From Corallochytrium limacisporum (Eukaryota; Opisthokonta): a DNA stretch of 64,000 bases. The notes beneath the pieces are model-generated. The model was not told the DNA's origin. It was given only the letters and a program-made list of their open reading frames with translations, and searched no databases. Of the stretch, positions 49,154-60,113 are shown piece after piece; the first letter of the stretch is position 1; every line of letters starts with the position of its first letter. Location: contig PDIP01000032.1 of assembly GCA_002811645.1 (NCBI GenBank), positions 231,187-295,186 on the forward strand, written 5' to 3'. The position numbers and the translations under genes were made by a program.

Positions 49154-50528
49154 CACACACACACACACACTCACACACACTTTGGCAAGGAAAATGAGTG
49201 GGAAAGGAAGGGGGAGGGGACCGGCGCCTCGAGAACACATACCCCCCCCCCCCCCCTTTCACAATTTTTGCCAAGCGACACAGAGAGAGAGAGAGAGAGA
49301 CCCAAGAAGAAAACCAATGCAAAAAAGGTAACAAAAGAACGGAGGAAGGGGAGTTTTTTGTTCGGGTCCGCATCCCCCCCCGTCTTCGACGGGTCCATAA
49401 AAGGGAATCGGTAGGCACAATAGAGCCACTATCGAAAAAGAAACAGCGGCGAGTGGGGACGCGGGCTGTGTGTGTGTGCAAAAGCTGAGCGAAAATTTGG
49501 CCCCGGGGCGAAGGAGGGGGGGGGGGTAGAGGGCGAGAGAGAACACACAGAGAAGAAAAAAAAAAGAGAGAGAGAGAGAGACAGAGAAAACATTTGACCC
49601 GCTTTGGCCAAAAAGGAAAAGCTCTGAGTGACACTATCGACCCCCCAAAGGTCCGTCCTTGTGCAGTCCCGCTGCCTCTGTCGCGTTACACTGGAAACTC
49701 TGTGTAAGGGCGATCGTGGAATGTCTCTTTATCCTTGCTTGTGAACAGTTGTGTTTGTTTTCTTTATCATTGTGGCAGCGCGTCTTTGGGTGGGTAGGCG
49801 AGCGACGAAATGGCAGTCTCCTTGGTTCATCGCATAAATGCTCTGCTGCTGGTGCACTCCGGTGTTGTCTCCTAATCTCCCGCCGCCCCCCCCTCCCCTT
49901 CCCTATCTTCGATAGACCCATTACCCGGTATGGCCAACGCATCAGTTGCTTACATATATATTTTTTTAATATTCTTTTGCTTCGTTCGGTTTCGACTTTG
50001 TTTTTTTCTTGCTTTCGTGGCCGTGTGCGTCCAGTCCAGTCCCATCCTTGGCTCTCTCCCTTTGGGTTCGGGCCTGGGCAGTGTTTGTTGCTGCGGTAGG
50101 CAACCGTGCATTTCTTGGTTACCCAGAAGGTCAACTGCACGTGATGGTGGGGTTTTTAATAGTTAATGTACTGAATTTTTGGGCATTTCGGAAGATTGGT
50201 GGGGGGCTGATAACATTGCTAGGTTTTCGTCATCCGTGTTGGCCCCAAGTGCGCACAAGAAATTTCGGTACTGAAACCATGAGGGAACAGGGGACTCGCT
50301 CACTCCCGTATCAGGACTAGTTGCAATTTTTTGCGGGCCGCCATCAAATTCGCAATCTACCCAGTCCTGGCTTGGTACTGAGTGTACGAGCTACGTTGGG
50401 TAGAGAGGAGAGCGAGAGAGAGAGAGAGAGAGAGAAGGGGCAAGCAGGAAGGCTCAAGCAAGCAAATGCTCCACTCCGCGATACAATAAAAAAAGTACAA
50501 AAATATATCCTCTACTATATATATATAT
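49154..50528. repeat. cluster of short dinucleotide microsatellites
   Basis: CA repeats at 49154-49180, AG at 49282-49300, 49565-49580 and 50414-50435, and TA at 50516-50528, with poly-C and poly-G runs between them. Confidence 0.9.
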
Positions 50529-50599
50529 GCTAAATATACGGTGTTTTTGTGCACCAGTTGCTCGTTCTTATTAAATAACCTCCACCAAGGCAATCCATA

Positions 50600-50621
50600 C
50601 CCCCCCCCCCCGGGGGGGGGG
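50600..50621. repeat. C12-G10 homopolymer palindrome
   Basis: Twelve C are followed directly by ten G, a near-perfect inverted repeat without a loop. The same C-to-G transition borders the assembly gap at 60644, so an assembly or sequencing artefact is possible. Confidence 0.9.
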
Positions 50622-50843
50622 AAACGGTTGGGCACCCACGCCGGGTTAATTTGGCCAGAGAACTAAAAAAAGGAGAAAAACTCCATGGAACCGAAACAAA
50701 ATGGAATCTCGGGAGGAAGGTGGCTTTCAACGGGAAAAAGGGGGGACGAGACGTATGCGACGGTGAAACAAATGGTGGCTTTGTGGCTGCGCATCCTCCA
50801 GGCAACATACAGCATGCGCATAGCACCCGTTGTCGTTACAGGT

Positions 50844-53800
50844 CTACTGCTGTGCACTGACAGACGGCACCGATAGGGTCTGCAGGTCCACAGGTGAAGA
50901 CGATGTGTCGTCGCTGGCACCTGTTCCGCGCAGGCCGGAGACAATGGAAATACGGCTGGAGTCCCGCTCCACGATCGCGCCCCCGCTCTGGGAGACCAGG
51001 AGGTCCATTAGCTCCTCCAGACTGGGACGCTGGTGACGCTCGACGTCGAAGCAGCGGCTAATCATGAGCCGCCATGGCTTGTAGACCAGCGGCTTCAGAT
51101 CACGAGGATTGGAAATGGTGGGCACCAGGTTCTCTTCCACAATCTTAAACAGCAGAGTCTGCTCTTCTTGGTTATCCCAGGCGGGCTTCAGCGTGATCAT
51201 CTCCAACCATACCACAGCGAGGGCGTAAATGTCGCTCTGGCGACTGTACTGGCCGTCGACAATGACCTCACGCGCTGCATAGGACGGTGTGAACGTTTGT
51301 GATGCAGTGTAGGCCACACTGCCAGTGATGGTGCGCGAAATACCAAAGTCAGTGAGCTTGGTGTACAGAATACCTTGATCAAGGGCCAGCATAATGTTCT
51401 CCGGTTTGATGTCACGATGGATAATCTGGCGAGCATGCAGATACCTCAAGCCGTTCAGGACCCCTATCATAATCTCCTTGATGACAAACTCATCCATGGT
51501 CGCATCCTCAGCATACATCTGCGTGCTCAGGTTTGGGCCATTGATGAGCTCGAGAACAAAGATCATGTGACCGGAATGGTTCAGACATGCGCCATAGAAT
51601 GCAACCAAATGAGGATGACGGCCAATGAGCTTGAGAATATCGAGTTCCTTGATGGCAGCCATCGCAACAGGATCGTTGGGGCGGAACTTATTGTGTGACC
51701 GCTTCAAAGCCACCCGCTTACCGTCAAAAGCACCCGCGTACACTTCACCAAAGCCACCAATGCCGAGCAAAGAGTTGCCCTGCCACGAGCACATGATGTC
51801 TTCGTACGGCACAGCTCCATCACCATCGATCAAATCGGCAGCGTTCACCTGCCTGTCGTTGTGCAAACGCCGTTCCATGATGGGTAACAGCTTGCTAAGG
51901 TTCGCCTTCTCCGAATAGGACTTGATGATCTCCTGCAGCTTGGCCTCCAGGTCCCCATATTCTTCTCCCAGACGAGCTCCCTTACGGTGCGCGAGATATA
52001 TTGCATTCTTCGCCTTCTCATCGTCAAGATCCGCCCTCTCGACGAGTATGTCCAAGCACGTCTTGCCGCGATGGATCATTCCCCAGTCTACTGCATCGCA
52101 GTAGTACGCAATCAGAGCAATGTAGTCAACCTTACCCTGCTCCGCCACCATGCAGATAAAAGGTGTCGAACGCAAACTGAAATTCACACTAACACCGCTC
52201 AACTGAAGGAAGGTTTCAAGTATCAAAAGGACATCCTGGTCGTACTTGGGGTCCATAGGAGGCCTCGACCAGCCCTGGCAAATTTCAATCAGAGCACAGC
52301 CACAAATCGTCCGCGCATCCGCGGGTTGGATGAGCTTGGCAAGGTTCTTGAACTTTCTTAATCCCTCTAGTCGACCATCCACGAGCAAATTTACCCTAGG
52401 ATGCAAAATCTGCATAAGATCCAATGCGTGACCAAAGAAATCTTCACGTCCATCGATTGCCGTCAGCAGGGGGCTGTCGGGGAAGGACTCCAACTCCAAG
52501 AATCCCACCGCCCCTTCGGTGGCAGATGACGTTTCGAGGAACAACTTGTACGAGTTGAAAAGGCGACGGCACAGATTGCGATCGAAAGTCTTGATGGCAT
52601 AGGTCAGCAAGGACGATCTTTTCTTGCTTCCGCCGATCTTCCATGTGAATGCCCACTCCAGGTCCGCAACCTTTATGTCTTTGAGCGCGGGAAGTCTCTT
52701 CTCAGAAGTGATATCCTCATGGCGCATCAACACTTCTAGAGCGAAGCATTGTTCTGCCAAAAGTCCAGCTGCCAATTTGGAGCTCTCCGCAATATGCTGA
52801 CCCAGTAGCAGGCTCAACAGTGCAGCGGCCATGGCGCAATTGGGCAGGATACCACCGTAGGGAGCATCAAACATGCGCACAAAGTTGTCACCTTCATTGA
52901 AGACATCCATGAATCGATAAACACCGTGCAAAATCAGGTCACGACAGAGTGCTTTCTTGAGCCATCCGTGTCTACCACCGTCCAAGATCGCAGCCAAAAT
53001 GGCCCAGAAAGAGTCCACACTTTGGAATTCTGCAGCCTTATCAATCAGTTGCTTCCACTGCTCCAAAGACGTCCGATAGCCAGTCTTGTTCTCCGATGAT
53101 GAAAATGCCTTCTTACAGAGACACTCCACCTGGTACAGGAGGGCAGATGCCAGGACCGCTGGAGCGTCTGTGTACAAGTAGTTGGCTTCGATGCAATCCT
53201 GCAGACCAAAGAAGCAGCTTAGGAACATGACCGCAGAGAGATCCACTGCGCTGCGTTGCAGTTCGGCTTCCATCGCACTAACAAGATGCTTGGCGTACGC
53301 GAACCCGTTCCTTTGGCTCAGCGCCCGATCAATACCAACAAGGTCCTTAAGAATCAGCACATCAGCCCACGTTTCAATATGGGCGCCGCCGGCAAGCAGC
53401 GCAGTCAATGGTCCACGCAACGCGCTCTCAATACGGCGGGGTGTTTCCGTCGGGCATGGCTTCTTCTCCGCTTCCATGTCGCCCAACTTCGATTTCAGTG
53501 CCACCATCTGGTCCTTGGGTACAACACCACCTCTGTCAGCCACAGTCAGGGTAATCACATCCTCGCCAAGATTGATCTGCAAGCGGTCTGGCGTGCCCGT
53601 AATCTTGGCCTTACCTGTGGGAGCAACCAATTGAGCAAGCATACGTACAGTGACGAATGGGCCCATCCATGGCTCTCCGACAGTCAGGATACAAAACATG
53701 CCACTGCTCAAGAGGGCACCGACCAATCGGCTCTTGTCATCATCGGGCTTGATGTCAAAGCTACGAACATTAGGGACCATGATGGAAGCGGCATCCAGCT

Positions 53801-55559
53801 CCAGGTAACTTGAAACGTGCGGAATGGTCACCATCTTGGGTACCCTGTACTCTTCCTCATTGAGCACAGCAGCCATCCGTGCGGCCCAAGTCTGGTCTCC
53901 GGGTTGTGTCGGATCAGACCATCCCTCACCCATGCGCTTTGCTCGACGTTTCCGTTTAAAGTACGACTTCTTCCGCGAAAGACTTTCCTTCACAGCGGCG
54001 GCCTTGCTGTCCGAGTTTGGAGCTCGGTCCAATGGCTTGTCACTTGGTTTTCGGCCGGGAACTGGGACCTCTTCACTTCCTCTACTGTCAAGAATTAGGC
54101 CTTCCTTACTTGTTCTCACCGCGTCCAATGGGTCTGATGCGAGTTTTGTTTCCTTGGGATTCATACGAGCTCTTTGTGTGGCAAAACTTGCATTCTCGAT
54201 CACTGCTTTCCACTTATTGGTGATCGACGACCTTTTAGTACCCGAACCTCGACCACTTGATAATTTTCCATCACTCTCCGTACTGTCCCGTGCACGGAAG
54301 CTGCTGTATGGAAGCGGCGATGACTTCTTCTTCGACAGCTTGTCCTTTGAGTCGGAATTCTTCGGAGAAATCCAAGCTTCCAGAATGGCTGCCATGCGCT
54401 CCTTCTTTGCTGAGTCGACGTTAGCAAGGAATTCCTCACTTGCTTTCCTGATCATATTCGATTTCATAGGCTTCAGCGCCGTCCGAGGTGCTGGCTGAAT
54501 TGCCTTTGCCTCCACTTCCGGCGACGTTGGTAACCGAGCTGATGCAACGCCTCGGGGAGGAATGGGGGGGACAGGCGTAATTGTATCCGCACTTGAAACA
54601 GATGTGAGGACATCTTGAGACTCTCTGAGGTTTGGTTTGAACTCTTCAGATGTGAGAACGTCCTCGGATTCTCGCAAATTGTCCTTCAAGTTGTCAGTAC
54701 TTCTTGAAAGGGCAGAGACCGCCACAATTTGATCAATGTCTGCCGACTTCACAGAGCTCGCAGTGCCAAAGAGCTCTTGATCCCTTTTCTTTTGTTCCTT
54801 ATGGGCTACACCAACAGCTCTCATTTCATTGGCAGTGCCGCCTCCTATGTCTGTGCTAGAACCCTTTGCACTCGAACCCTTCATAAAAGCGGTCAAGGAC
54901 TCAGCGCGCGGTCGGGTTTCAATAGCACTGTGGGTGTTCCTCCTCTGCTGGGGCCTACCTGTTGTTGCCGAAGGCGGTTTTTGGAAGCTTTGAATTGATG
55001 CTATGCGGCTTCCCGCTGTTGGCCCATTCTGTGCGTTATGTCCATCTGCTGCGCCCTGCGGCTGCTTCATAAAGCCAGCCAGAGATCCGAGGCCTGCTCC
55101 CTTGGCTATGCTTTGCGGAGGAGGGGGTTGTATCTGCCCAGGGGACTTTTGGAACGAAGCAAGAGCAGCATTCAAGCCGTTGCCCTGGCCTGCCAAAGCA
55201 CTTGGTTGTCCATTTCTGCTTCTTAGACTCGCAACTACGTCCTCATCAAGGGACACATCTAGAGGAACACTGTCAATTTCGACACTGATATCAGCTGAGA
55301 AAGGGCACTGGCCGGAAGACGGACCCGAGGGCGCAGCTGAAGCTGTGGGCACGGTTGACTGGTCACTACCACTTTCACCAAAAGGATCTGTTGCTGCAGT
55401 GCCATCCACTTTGATGGGATTTCCTTGGCTATCCGATGTCGCCCGGAAAGAACTCAGTACGGAAGGCTGTGTGTCTGCCGTCTCCGCCGACGGAGAGTCT
55501 GTCTCGCTCTGGTTGGGCATCAGAGGCTTCTTTGTCTCGAAAGCCCCGACGCTTGTCAT
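50844..55559 (-). CDS. large protein kinase with N-terminal disordered and ankyrin-like regions
   Basis: 1,571 residues. Residues 1-570 are disordered, Ser/Pro-rich with basic patches, and about 575-1,215 are helical and globular. The end of that part (TPFICMVAEQGKVDYIALI ... GKTCLDILVERA) reads as degenerate ankyrin repeats. The C-terminal kinase domain spans about 1,255-1,520: LLGIGGFGEVYAG glycine loop, VALK lysine, HRDIKPEN (about 1383), DFG (about 1404). The motif usually reading APE is AARE (SYAAREV), an unusual activation-segment end. The catalytic residues are intact, so it is likely an active Ser/Thr kinase of TKL type. The short tail is Ser-rich. The ATG at 55559 is the first in frame. 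Its substrate and pathway are unknown. Confidence 0.9.
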   Translation of the reverse strand: MTSVGAFETKKPLMPNQSETDSPSAETADTQPSVLSSFRATSDSQGNPIKVDGTAATDPFGESGSDQSTVPTASAAPSGPSSGQCPFSADISVEIDSVPLDVSLDEDVVASLRSRNGQPSALAGQGNGLNAALASFQKSPGQIQPPPPQSIAKGAGLGSLAGFMKQPQGAADGHNAQNGPTAGSRIASIQSFQKPPSATTGRPQQRRNTHSAIETRPRAESLTAFMKGSSAKGSSTDIGGGTANEMRAVGVAHKEQKKRDQELFGTASSVKSADIDQIVAVSALSRSTDNLKDNLRESEDVLTSEEFKPNLRESQDVLTSVSSADTITPVPPIPPRGVASARLPTSPEVEAKAIQPAPRTALKPMKSNMIRKASEEFLANVDSAKKERMAAILEAWISPKNSDSKDKLSKKKSSPLPYSSFRARDSTESDGKLSSGRGSGTKRSSITNKWKAVIENASFATQRARMNPKETKLASDPLDAVRTSKEGLILDSRGSEEVPVPGRKPSDKPLDRAPNSDSKAAAVKESLSRKKSYFKRKRRAKRMGEGWSDPTQPGDQTWAARMAAVLNEEEYRVPKMVTIPHVSSYLELDAASIMVPNVRSFDIKPDDDKSRLVGALLSSGMFCILTVGEPWMGPFVTVRMLAQLVAPTGKAKITGTPDRLQINLGEDVITLTVADRGGVVPKDQMVALKSKLGDMEAEKKPCPTETPRRIESALRGPLTALLAGGAHIETWADVLILKDLVGIDRALSQRNGFAYAKHLVSAMEAELQRSAVDLSAVMFLSCFFGLQDCIEANYLYTDAPAVLASALLYQVECLCKKAFSSSENKTGYRTSLEQWKQLIDKAAEFQSVDSFWAILAAILDGGRHGWLKKALCRDLILHGVYRFMDVFNEGDNFVRMFDAPYGGILPNCAMAAALLSLLLGQHIAESSKLAAGLLAEQCFALEVLMRHEDITSEKRLPALKDIKVADLEWAFTWKIGGSKKRSSLLTYAIKTFDRNLCRRLFNSYKLFLETSSATEGAVGFLELESFPDSPLLTAIDGREDFFGHALDLMQILHPRVNLLVDGRLEGLRKFKNLAKLIQPADARTICGCALIEICQGWSRPPMDPKYDQDVLLILETFLQLSGVSVNFSLRSTPFICMVAEQGKVDYIALIAYYCDAVDWGMIHRGKTCLDILVERADLDDEKAKNAIYLAHRKGARLGEEYGDLEAKLQEIIKSYSEKANLSKLLPIMERRLHNDRQVNAADLIDGDGAVPYEDIMCSWQGNSLLGIGGFGEVYAGAFDGKRVALKRSHNKFRPNDPVAMAAIKELDILKLIGRHPHLVAFYGACLNHSGHMIFVLELINGPNLSTQMYAEDATMDEFVIKEIMIGVLNGLRYLHARQIIHRDIKPENIMLALDQGILYTKLTDFGISRTITGSVAYTASQTFTPSYAAREVIVDGQYSRQSDIYALAVVWLEMITLKPAWDNQEEQTLLFKIVEENLVPTISNPRDLKPLVYKPWRLMISRCFDVERHQRPSLEELMDLLVSQSGGAIVERDSSRISIVSGLRGTGASDDTSSSPVDLQTLSVPSVSAQQ

Positions 55560-58500
55560 TTTAATGTATACTATTTCTCTATCAGTCTGCCCTTGGGCAA
55601 TCTCTATTTCATCCGTATGACATTATGCGAACTTAAGTGAATCGCAACCCGTGCTCAAGTCCACAAAAATTCAACTAAAACTGACTGAATGGTCGCAAAT
55701 GGTCGCAGACGCGGACAGAAGCCCGGAGGCTTTCATACCTCGTAGGAATGTGCAGAGATTGTCCCATAGAGCATCGTCGGAGAAAAAGAGAGAGTGTACA
55801 ATAGCAAAATGACACTATCGCAGGCATCTCATCGCTAGCTGAGTTCTATCTGTGAAGCCATCCTGGCGTGACTAGAATAATGCCTCTCCTCGGCCCTTGC
55901 CAAATCCTGCTCTGCATTGCTGGCGCGGTGCTGGCTGGCTGGCCCGCTGCTTCTTTCACTCCGCTGAACGTCGCGGGCCTTGCTGGCTAGGTGGTACACA
56001 CACACCCAGTTTGGTGGTGGCCTTATGCCTTTCCCAGTCTCTTTCGTTCCCGAACTGGAGACGCCCCCCTCCCCCCAGGGGCGGGAGGGGAACAAAAAAG
56101 GAGAGAGGGGAGCGGCAGCAAAAAAGTCCACCACAGCGGCGACAGCAAAAGGGAAAGCGCGTTTCCGCATGAAGGCGGCAGGAGCCGTTGGACAAGCGCG
56201 CGGCAATGCGAGGGTGAAGGAAGGAAGGACGCAAAAAAACACAAGGAGGCTGGAGGCGGTGTTATATAGCGCAGCTTTCCTAGGGAGGACGGCCTGATTG
56301 AAAGCGGTGGGGGTTACCAACGGAAAGCAAAGTGGGGAGACAGGTAGGGCAACGCGAAAGAGTTCAAGAAAGCGAGCAAAAGCTGAAATGGACGGTCGCA
56401 GTACTCAGCAAAGGGGTCGACCAGGTACCAAAATTCATTAGAATCGTCAGCAGCCCAGGTTCTCGCCCAGTCCGTGTGATTCCGTGTGGAGGTCATCGGG
56501 GCTGGTATTTAAGTACTGTTGGTCCGGGCCCCGATCGAACCGCCCCTACCACCAGTACAATATCTGTTGTGCTTGTGTTATTGGAAATAAAGTTCACAAG
56601 GCTGGAACCCAGCACCTGCGATCCCGTCGTTGGCCGTGCCTGCGTTATACGCCCCTTGCGCCCTCCGTTTTGAGCATGCATCGGACGTTGTCGTCGCATG
56701 CATCCCGACGGACACCAAACACAGTTCGCTGTGGTATCTGTAATCAACGTGATCATGCTTGATATCCTTTGGACCAAGATAGCGAACGGAGGGTGTAACG
56801 AATGATGAATCGGTAGCGGGCATCAGGTCCAGCACCGCAGAGTACGCCGACGTCCCCCGGCCCAGCTGTTGCGCTGTCGCGGGCTGAGGGGAGTGTCCAG
56901 CACAAACCCTCCCCCCCCCCTTCCCCAAAACCTGTTGGCAATTTTTTCTGTGCGCGCCAATGTATTCCATTCCCTTTCGCTGTCCTTCCTCACTTTTGTT
57001 ACACCCAGCGGTCCTCTCCACAGATCGGGAGGCATAACGACGGTGGAAGAGCAGAACGGAGAAGGGGCAACCGGGGTGGCAACTATACATATCGAAATCA
57101 CTAAGGCATCTCCGGTATAGAGAATCATAGTCTTCGAGTTCCGGAAACTTTCGTTCTATGGCTTATTACATTTTAGCTATTCATTCGGAGACCAGAAATC
57201 GGTGTTGCAAACCAAACGTTTGGTCCCCCGAAGCAAAGCGAATCTCATATATATAATATCACTCTGGCCTGAAATGGACACGCCCAGGCCCAATAGAGGA
57301 GGGGTTGATGAACGTCCCAGTGTTCTGCGTTTCTCTGGACCTTAACAGACTGACTGCAAAAAAATAGTCGCTGTCGAGGTCCCAGTTAAAAGGGTAGCCC
57401 AGCAGCAAACAAAACCACTGCCCGCCCAAGCATTGGACAACGAGCTTGAGCCAAAATGAAACCAGCCGAAACGTCCGAAACTACTCCAATACGCACGGCT
57501 TTGACAGGCAGATATGGCATTCAACCTCGGGGCGTGCCTAACGTTCAGTACCGAGGAGGGGGGTGGGGAGGTGCACCGTTGGTGGAGAGCAAAAAAAGGC
57601 ACCGAACGGGCTACGAATGGGGCTCACACTGGGGTGCGAAATCTGGTGATGAATTCACATAGGAGCGATAATCTCGGTCGTACATTCAAAACTAAAAGTG
57701 GCCGCCCAACCGGGGCGACCCGAGTCACTCTGAGCAAAGATTTACCGCACGGCAGGGGTCCACTGAGTGAAAAATCGATGACTCTTAGCTCTTTTGGTTC
57801 ACTTACTATGTCGGTCCGGGAGCGCGGGAGAAATAAAGGGAACCAGAGATCCTTCTTGCCCGGTAGCCAGGTCGGTAGACCTTGCATCGACACACACAAT
57901 TCACACCACTTCCGTGGCGTGTGCTACAACGAAGCATCACAGGAAAGCATGCTCCAGCCTTTGGTAAGGAACCAGCCTTGGCCAGACCGTAACCGGTTCC
58001 AATCCTTCGTCTACGATGTTCAAGGTCCCGAGTATTCGATCTAAACGCTCTACGGCAGTGGGTGCGAGAAAGGATAGCTGCGCTTTGTTTTGGTGAATGA
58101 ATTGACGCAATGCTCGTACAAACCAGGTGCACATCAGTGCGTTTAAAGCCCGATCCCTTCGGTTTAGATTGGGGGTGGTCGTGTCGTATCATTCGAGTAT
58201 AAATTTGACTCCCGTATTGGATGATAGCTTTAGGGCCCACGAAGGGGTGCGGCTTGCTCAAGGCCAAAGGGGTTGAATCACACTGTGCCACAGATTCAGT
58301 AAGCCTCCATCGATTTGCCATGTCTGTAGATGGTCCATGATGACGGTGAGTAGAGAATTACAGTCAGTGGACAAGGCAACGAGGAAGCTGAATACAGATG
58401 AATGTACCAGAGCCGACGAATTGGGCATCGGGGTTCCCCCTACCAAAAAAGCCTGTTCGGACCGCGCGAATCTGTCGTTGCTCCTTCCGAATATTTGGCT

Positions 58501-58918
58501 GGACTCCTTCCTTCTGTGCTGCCGGGTCCCTATAATGTTGTGTTCTTTGACTCATGTTTGGTACATTCAATACTAAAAATTCAACATACCTTGTGGCTCG
58601 CCATATCTTTTGTTTTGGGTTCTGCCGCTTCCTCAAGAATTGAGCGAAGGTAGCGCAAGGGCGGCGGTCCCTACAGACCCCGTGTGCGGGGTGGCTGAAC
58701 GTGGCTGTTTACGTGTGTCATTGCTCAGAATAAATTCAGCCAGCAACGGAGTTGCCATTTCGATTTACCGGGCATGTGCACTTTGCAACATAAAAGGGAC
58801 TGCCGCCTACCACTTTATTTGGACTCCATTGAGCATGTGTCCTAAACGTGGTTGGACGAGTCTGCGTATTTCAGGAAAGCTTCCAATCGAAATACTGTGT
58901 TAGCTCTAGTCTTTGTGT
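55560..58918. other. long divergent intergenic region (two kinase genes)
   Basis: About 3.4 kb between the divergent kinases. A mixed C6TC6 / GGCGGGAGGGG tract lies at 56066-56091, TATATA-like sequence at about 56263 and TATAAAT at about 58197. The largest frames (176 codons at 57514-58044 plus, 170 at 56578-57090 minus) overlap other frames and have no recognisable features. Confidence 0.5.
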
Positions 58919-58981
58919 ATGCGAGATCATTTAAAAGTGCGGACTGGACTCAGGATCTCGCAACTACAGAACGACACAACC

Positions 58982-60009
58982 ATGACGGACGCCCAGAAGA
59001 AATGGGACCGCGATGGTAATTGTTATATTGACCTGGTAAGTACAGCGATGACACCACGTATGCAAGGCTATTTATCGGCAAAAATTATGCCTTAAAAGTA
59101 CGACGGTAACTGAGTACTAACTTCACATTTCTAAACTTCTTTCTGTTTCTTTGTTTATCTCTACAGAGCTTTGGTGTTCTTGGCGAGGGTACGTACGCTA
59201 CGGTATACAAGGGATACTGGAAGGATGGCAAGAAGGAGCTGGCCATCAAAGTCCTTAAGGACAAGCAGATGACCCAACAGGGTGTCAAAGACTTCGAAAA
59301 TGAAGCCCGGTTCCTGAAGGCCCTGAAGCACCCTAACATTGTACAATGCTACGGAATGGCAATTTTTATTCAAGATGAGCAGCGTAACCTTTGGAATTAC
59401 GGTTTGGTGATGGAATTCCTACCCGCGGGTTGTCTCTATGACCGACTGAATGGTGAAGACATGTATGTTGAGTACACACACCAGCAGGTCGATCGCATGA
59501 TTCTTGATATTGCCAAGGCTCTTCATTTCCTGCACACCCGCGAACCTAAGCACATTGTTCACATGGATATGAAGCCTGAGAACGTCTTGGTCAAGGTCGA
59601 AGCTGACGGTCAGTACACATTGAAACTGAGTGATTTCGGTGTCTCCCGCATGAAGGAGCACACGAAGCAGCCTCTGACCCGGGCAGCTCGCCCTACGCCC
59701 TACTATCGGGCACCGGAGTCAATTATCAACGACCATAACTACACCCGCAGGTCGGACATCTATTCGGTTGGTATCATCTGGAATGAAATTTACACTCGTG
59801 AGGACCCATTCCCGGCAGACAAACTGGATGCCTTCTTCCGAAAGATTGTGAACGGAGCCCAGCCTCGGTTATCGGAGCGTCTGACGGATGATCGCAAAGC
59901 CGTGGTTATGCGATGCATCGATCACAATCCCGAAAACCGTCCTCACGCGGATGAATTAATTGCCGCCATGGAGCAGATCATTGCCAAGGGCTACGCAGGA
60001 CTTGATTGA
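58982..60009 (+). CDS. small spliced protein kinase (298 residues)
   Basis: Two exons: 58982-59035 (18 codons) and 59167-60009 (280 codons plus stop). Splicing restores a full kinase domain beginning CYIDL|SFGVLGEGTYATVYKG: the glycine loop comes from exon 2 and the exon 1 residues complete the first strand. Key residues: AIK Lys 46, HMDMKPEN with catalytic Asp about 152, DFG Asp about 174, and YYRAPES. The HRD Arg is Met (HMD), so activation may not depend on activation-loop phosphorylation. The protein is essentially a bare catalytic domain, Ser/Thr or TKL-like. An in-frame ATG at 58919 would add 21 residues; 58982 has the better context (ACCATGA). AATAAA lies about 100 nt after the stop. 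Confidence 0.9.
59036..59166 (+). other. spliceosomal intron of the small kinase gene
   Basis: 131 nt, GTAAGT donor at 59036, perfect TACTAAC branch site at 59115-59121 and CTCTACAG acceptor ending at 59166. Removal joins codons exactly and restores the kinase glycine loop. It is the best-supported intron in the window. Confidence 0.93.
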
Positions 60010-60107
60010 GATAGATCATGGCCCACTGTAACGTACAATACGCACACCTTGTTGTAATCTCTTGTTCACAAGCGAGAAAAGCATCCTACTATATCGTATT
60101 AAAATTG

Positions 60108-60113
60108 AATAAA
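60108..60113 (+). terminator. polyadenylation signal AATAAA of the small kinase gene
   Basis: AATAAA lies about 100 nt downstream of the TGA at 60009 in an AT-rich stretch. It is the canonical eukaryotic cleavage/polyadenylation hexamer; the cleavage site itself is not known. Confidence 0.5.

Larger units (their letters stand above)
47795..50843. other. low-complexity intergenic region rich in microsatellites and homopolymers
   Basis: About 3 kb upstream of the apyrase gene. It is dominated by purine/pyrimidine-asymmetric sequence with long G, C and A runs (for example about 17 C ending near 49257) and the microsatellites listed separately. Overlapping frames such as 48150-48776 only translate the repeat (THSLTHSL...). 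No gene supported. Confidence 0.7.

Noticed and set aside
57514-58044. 176-codon plus-strand ORF beginning with ATG upstream of the small kinase
   Set aside because: Composition is not protein-like, it overlaps a 171-codon minus ORF, and no domain or motif is recognisable.
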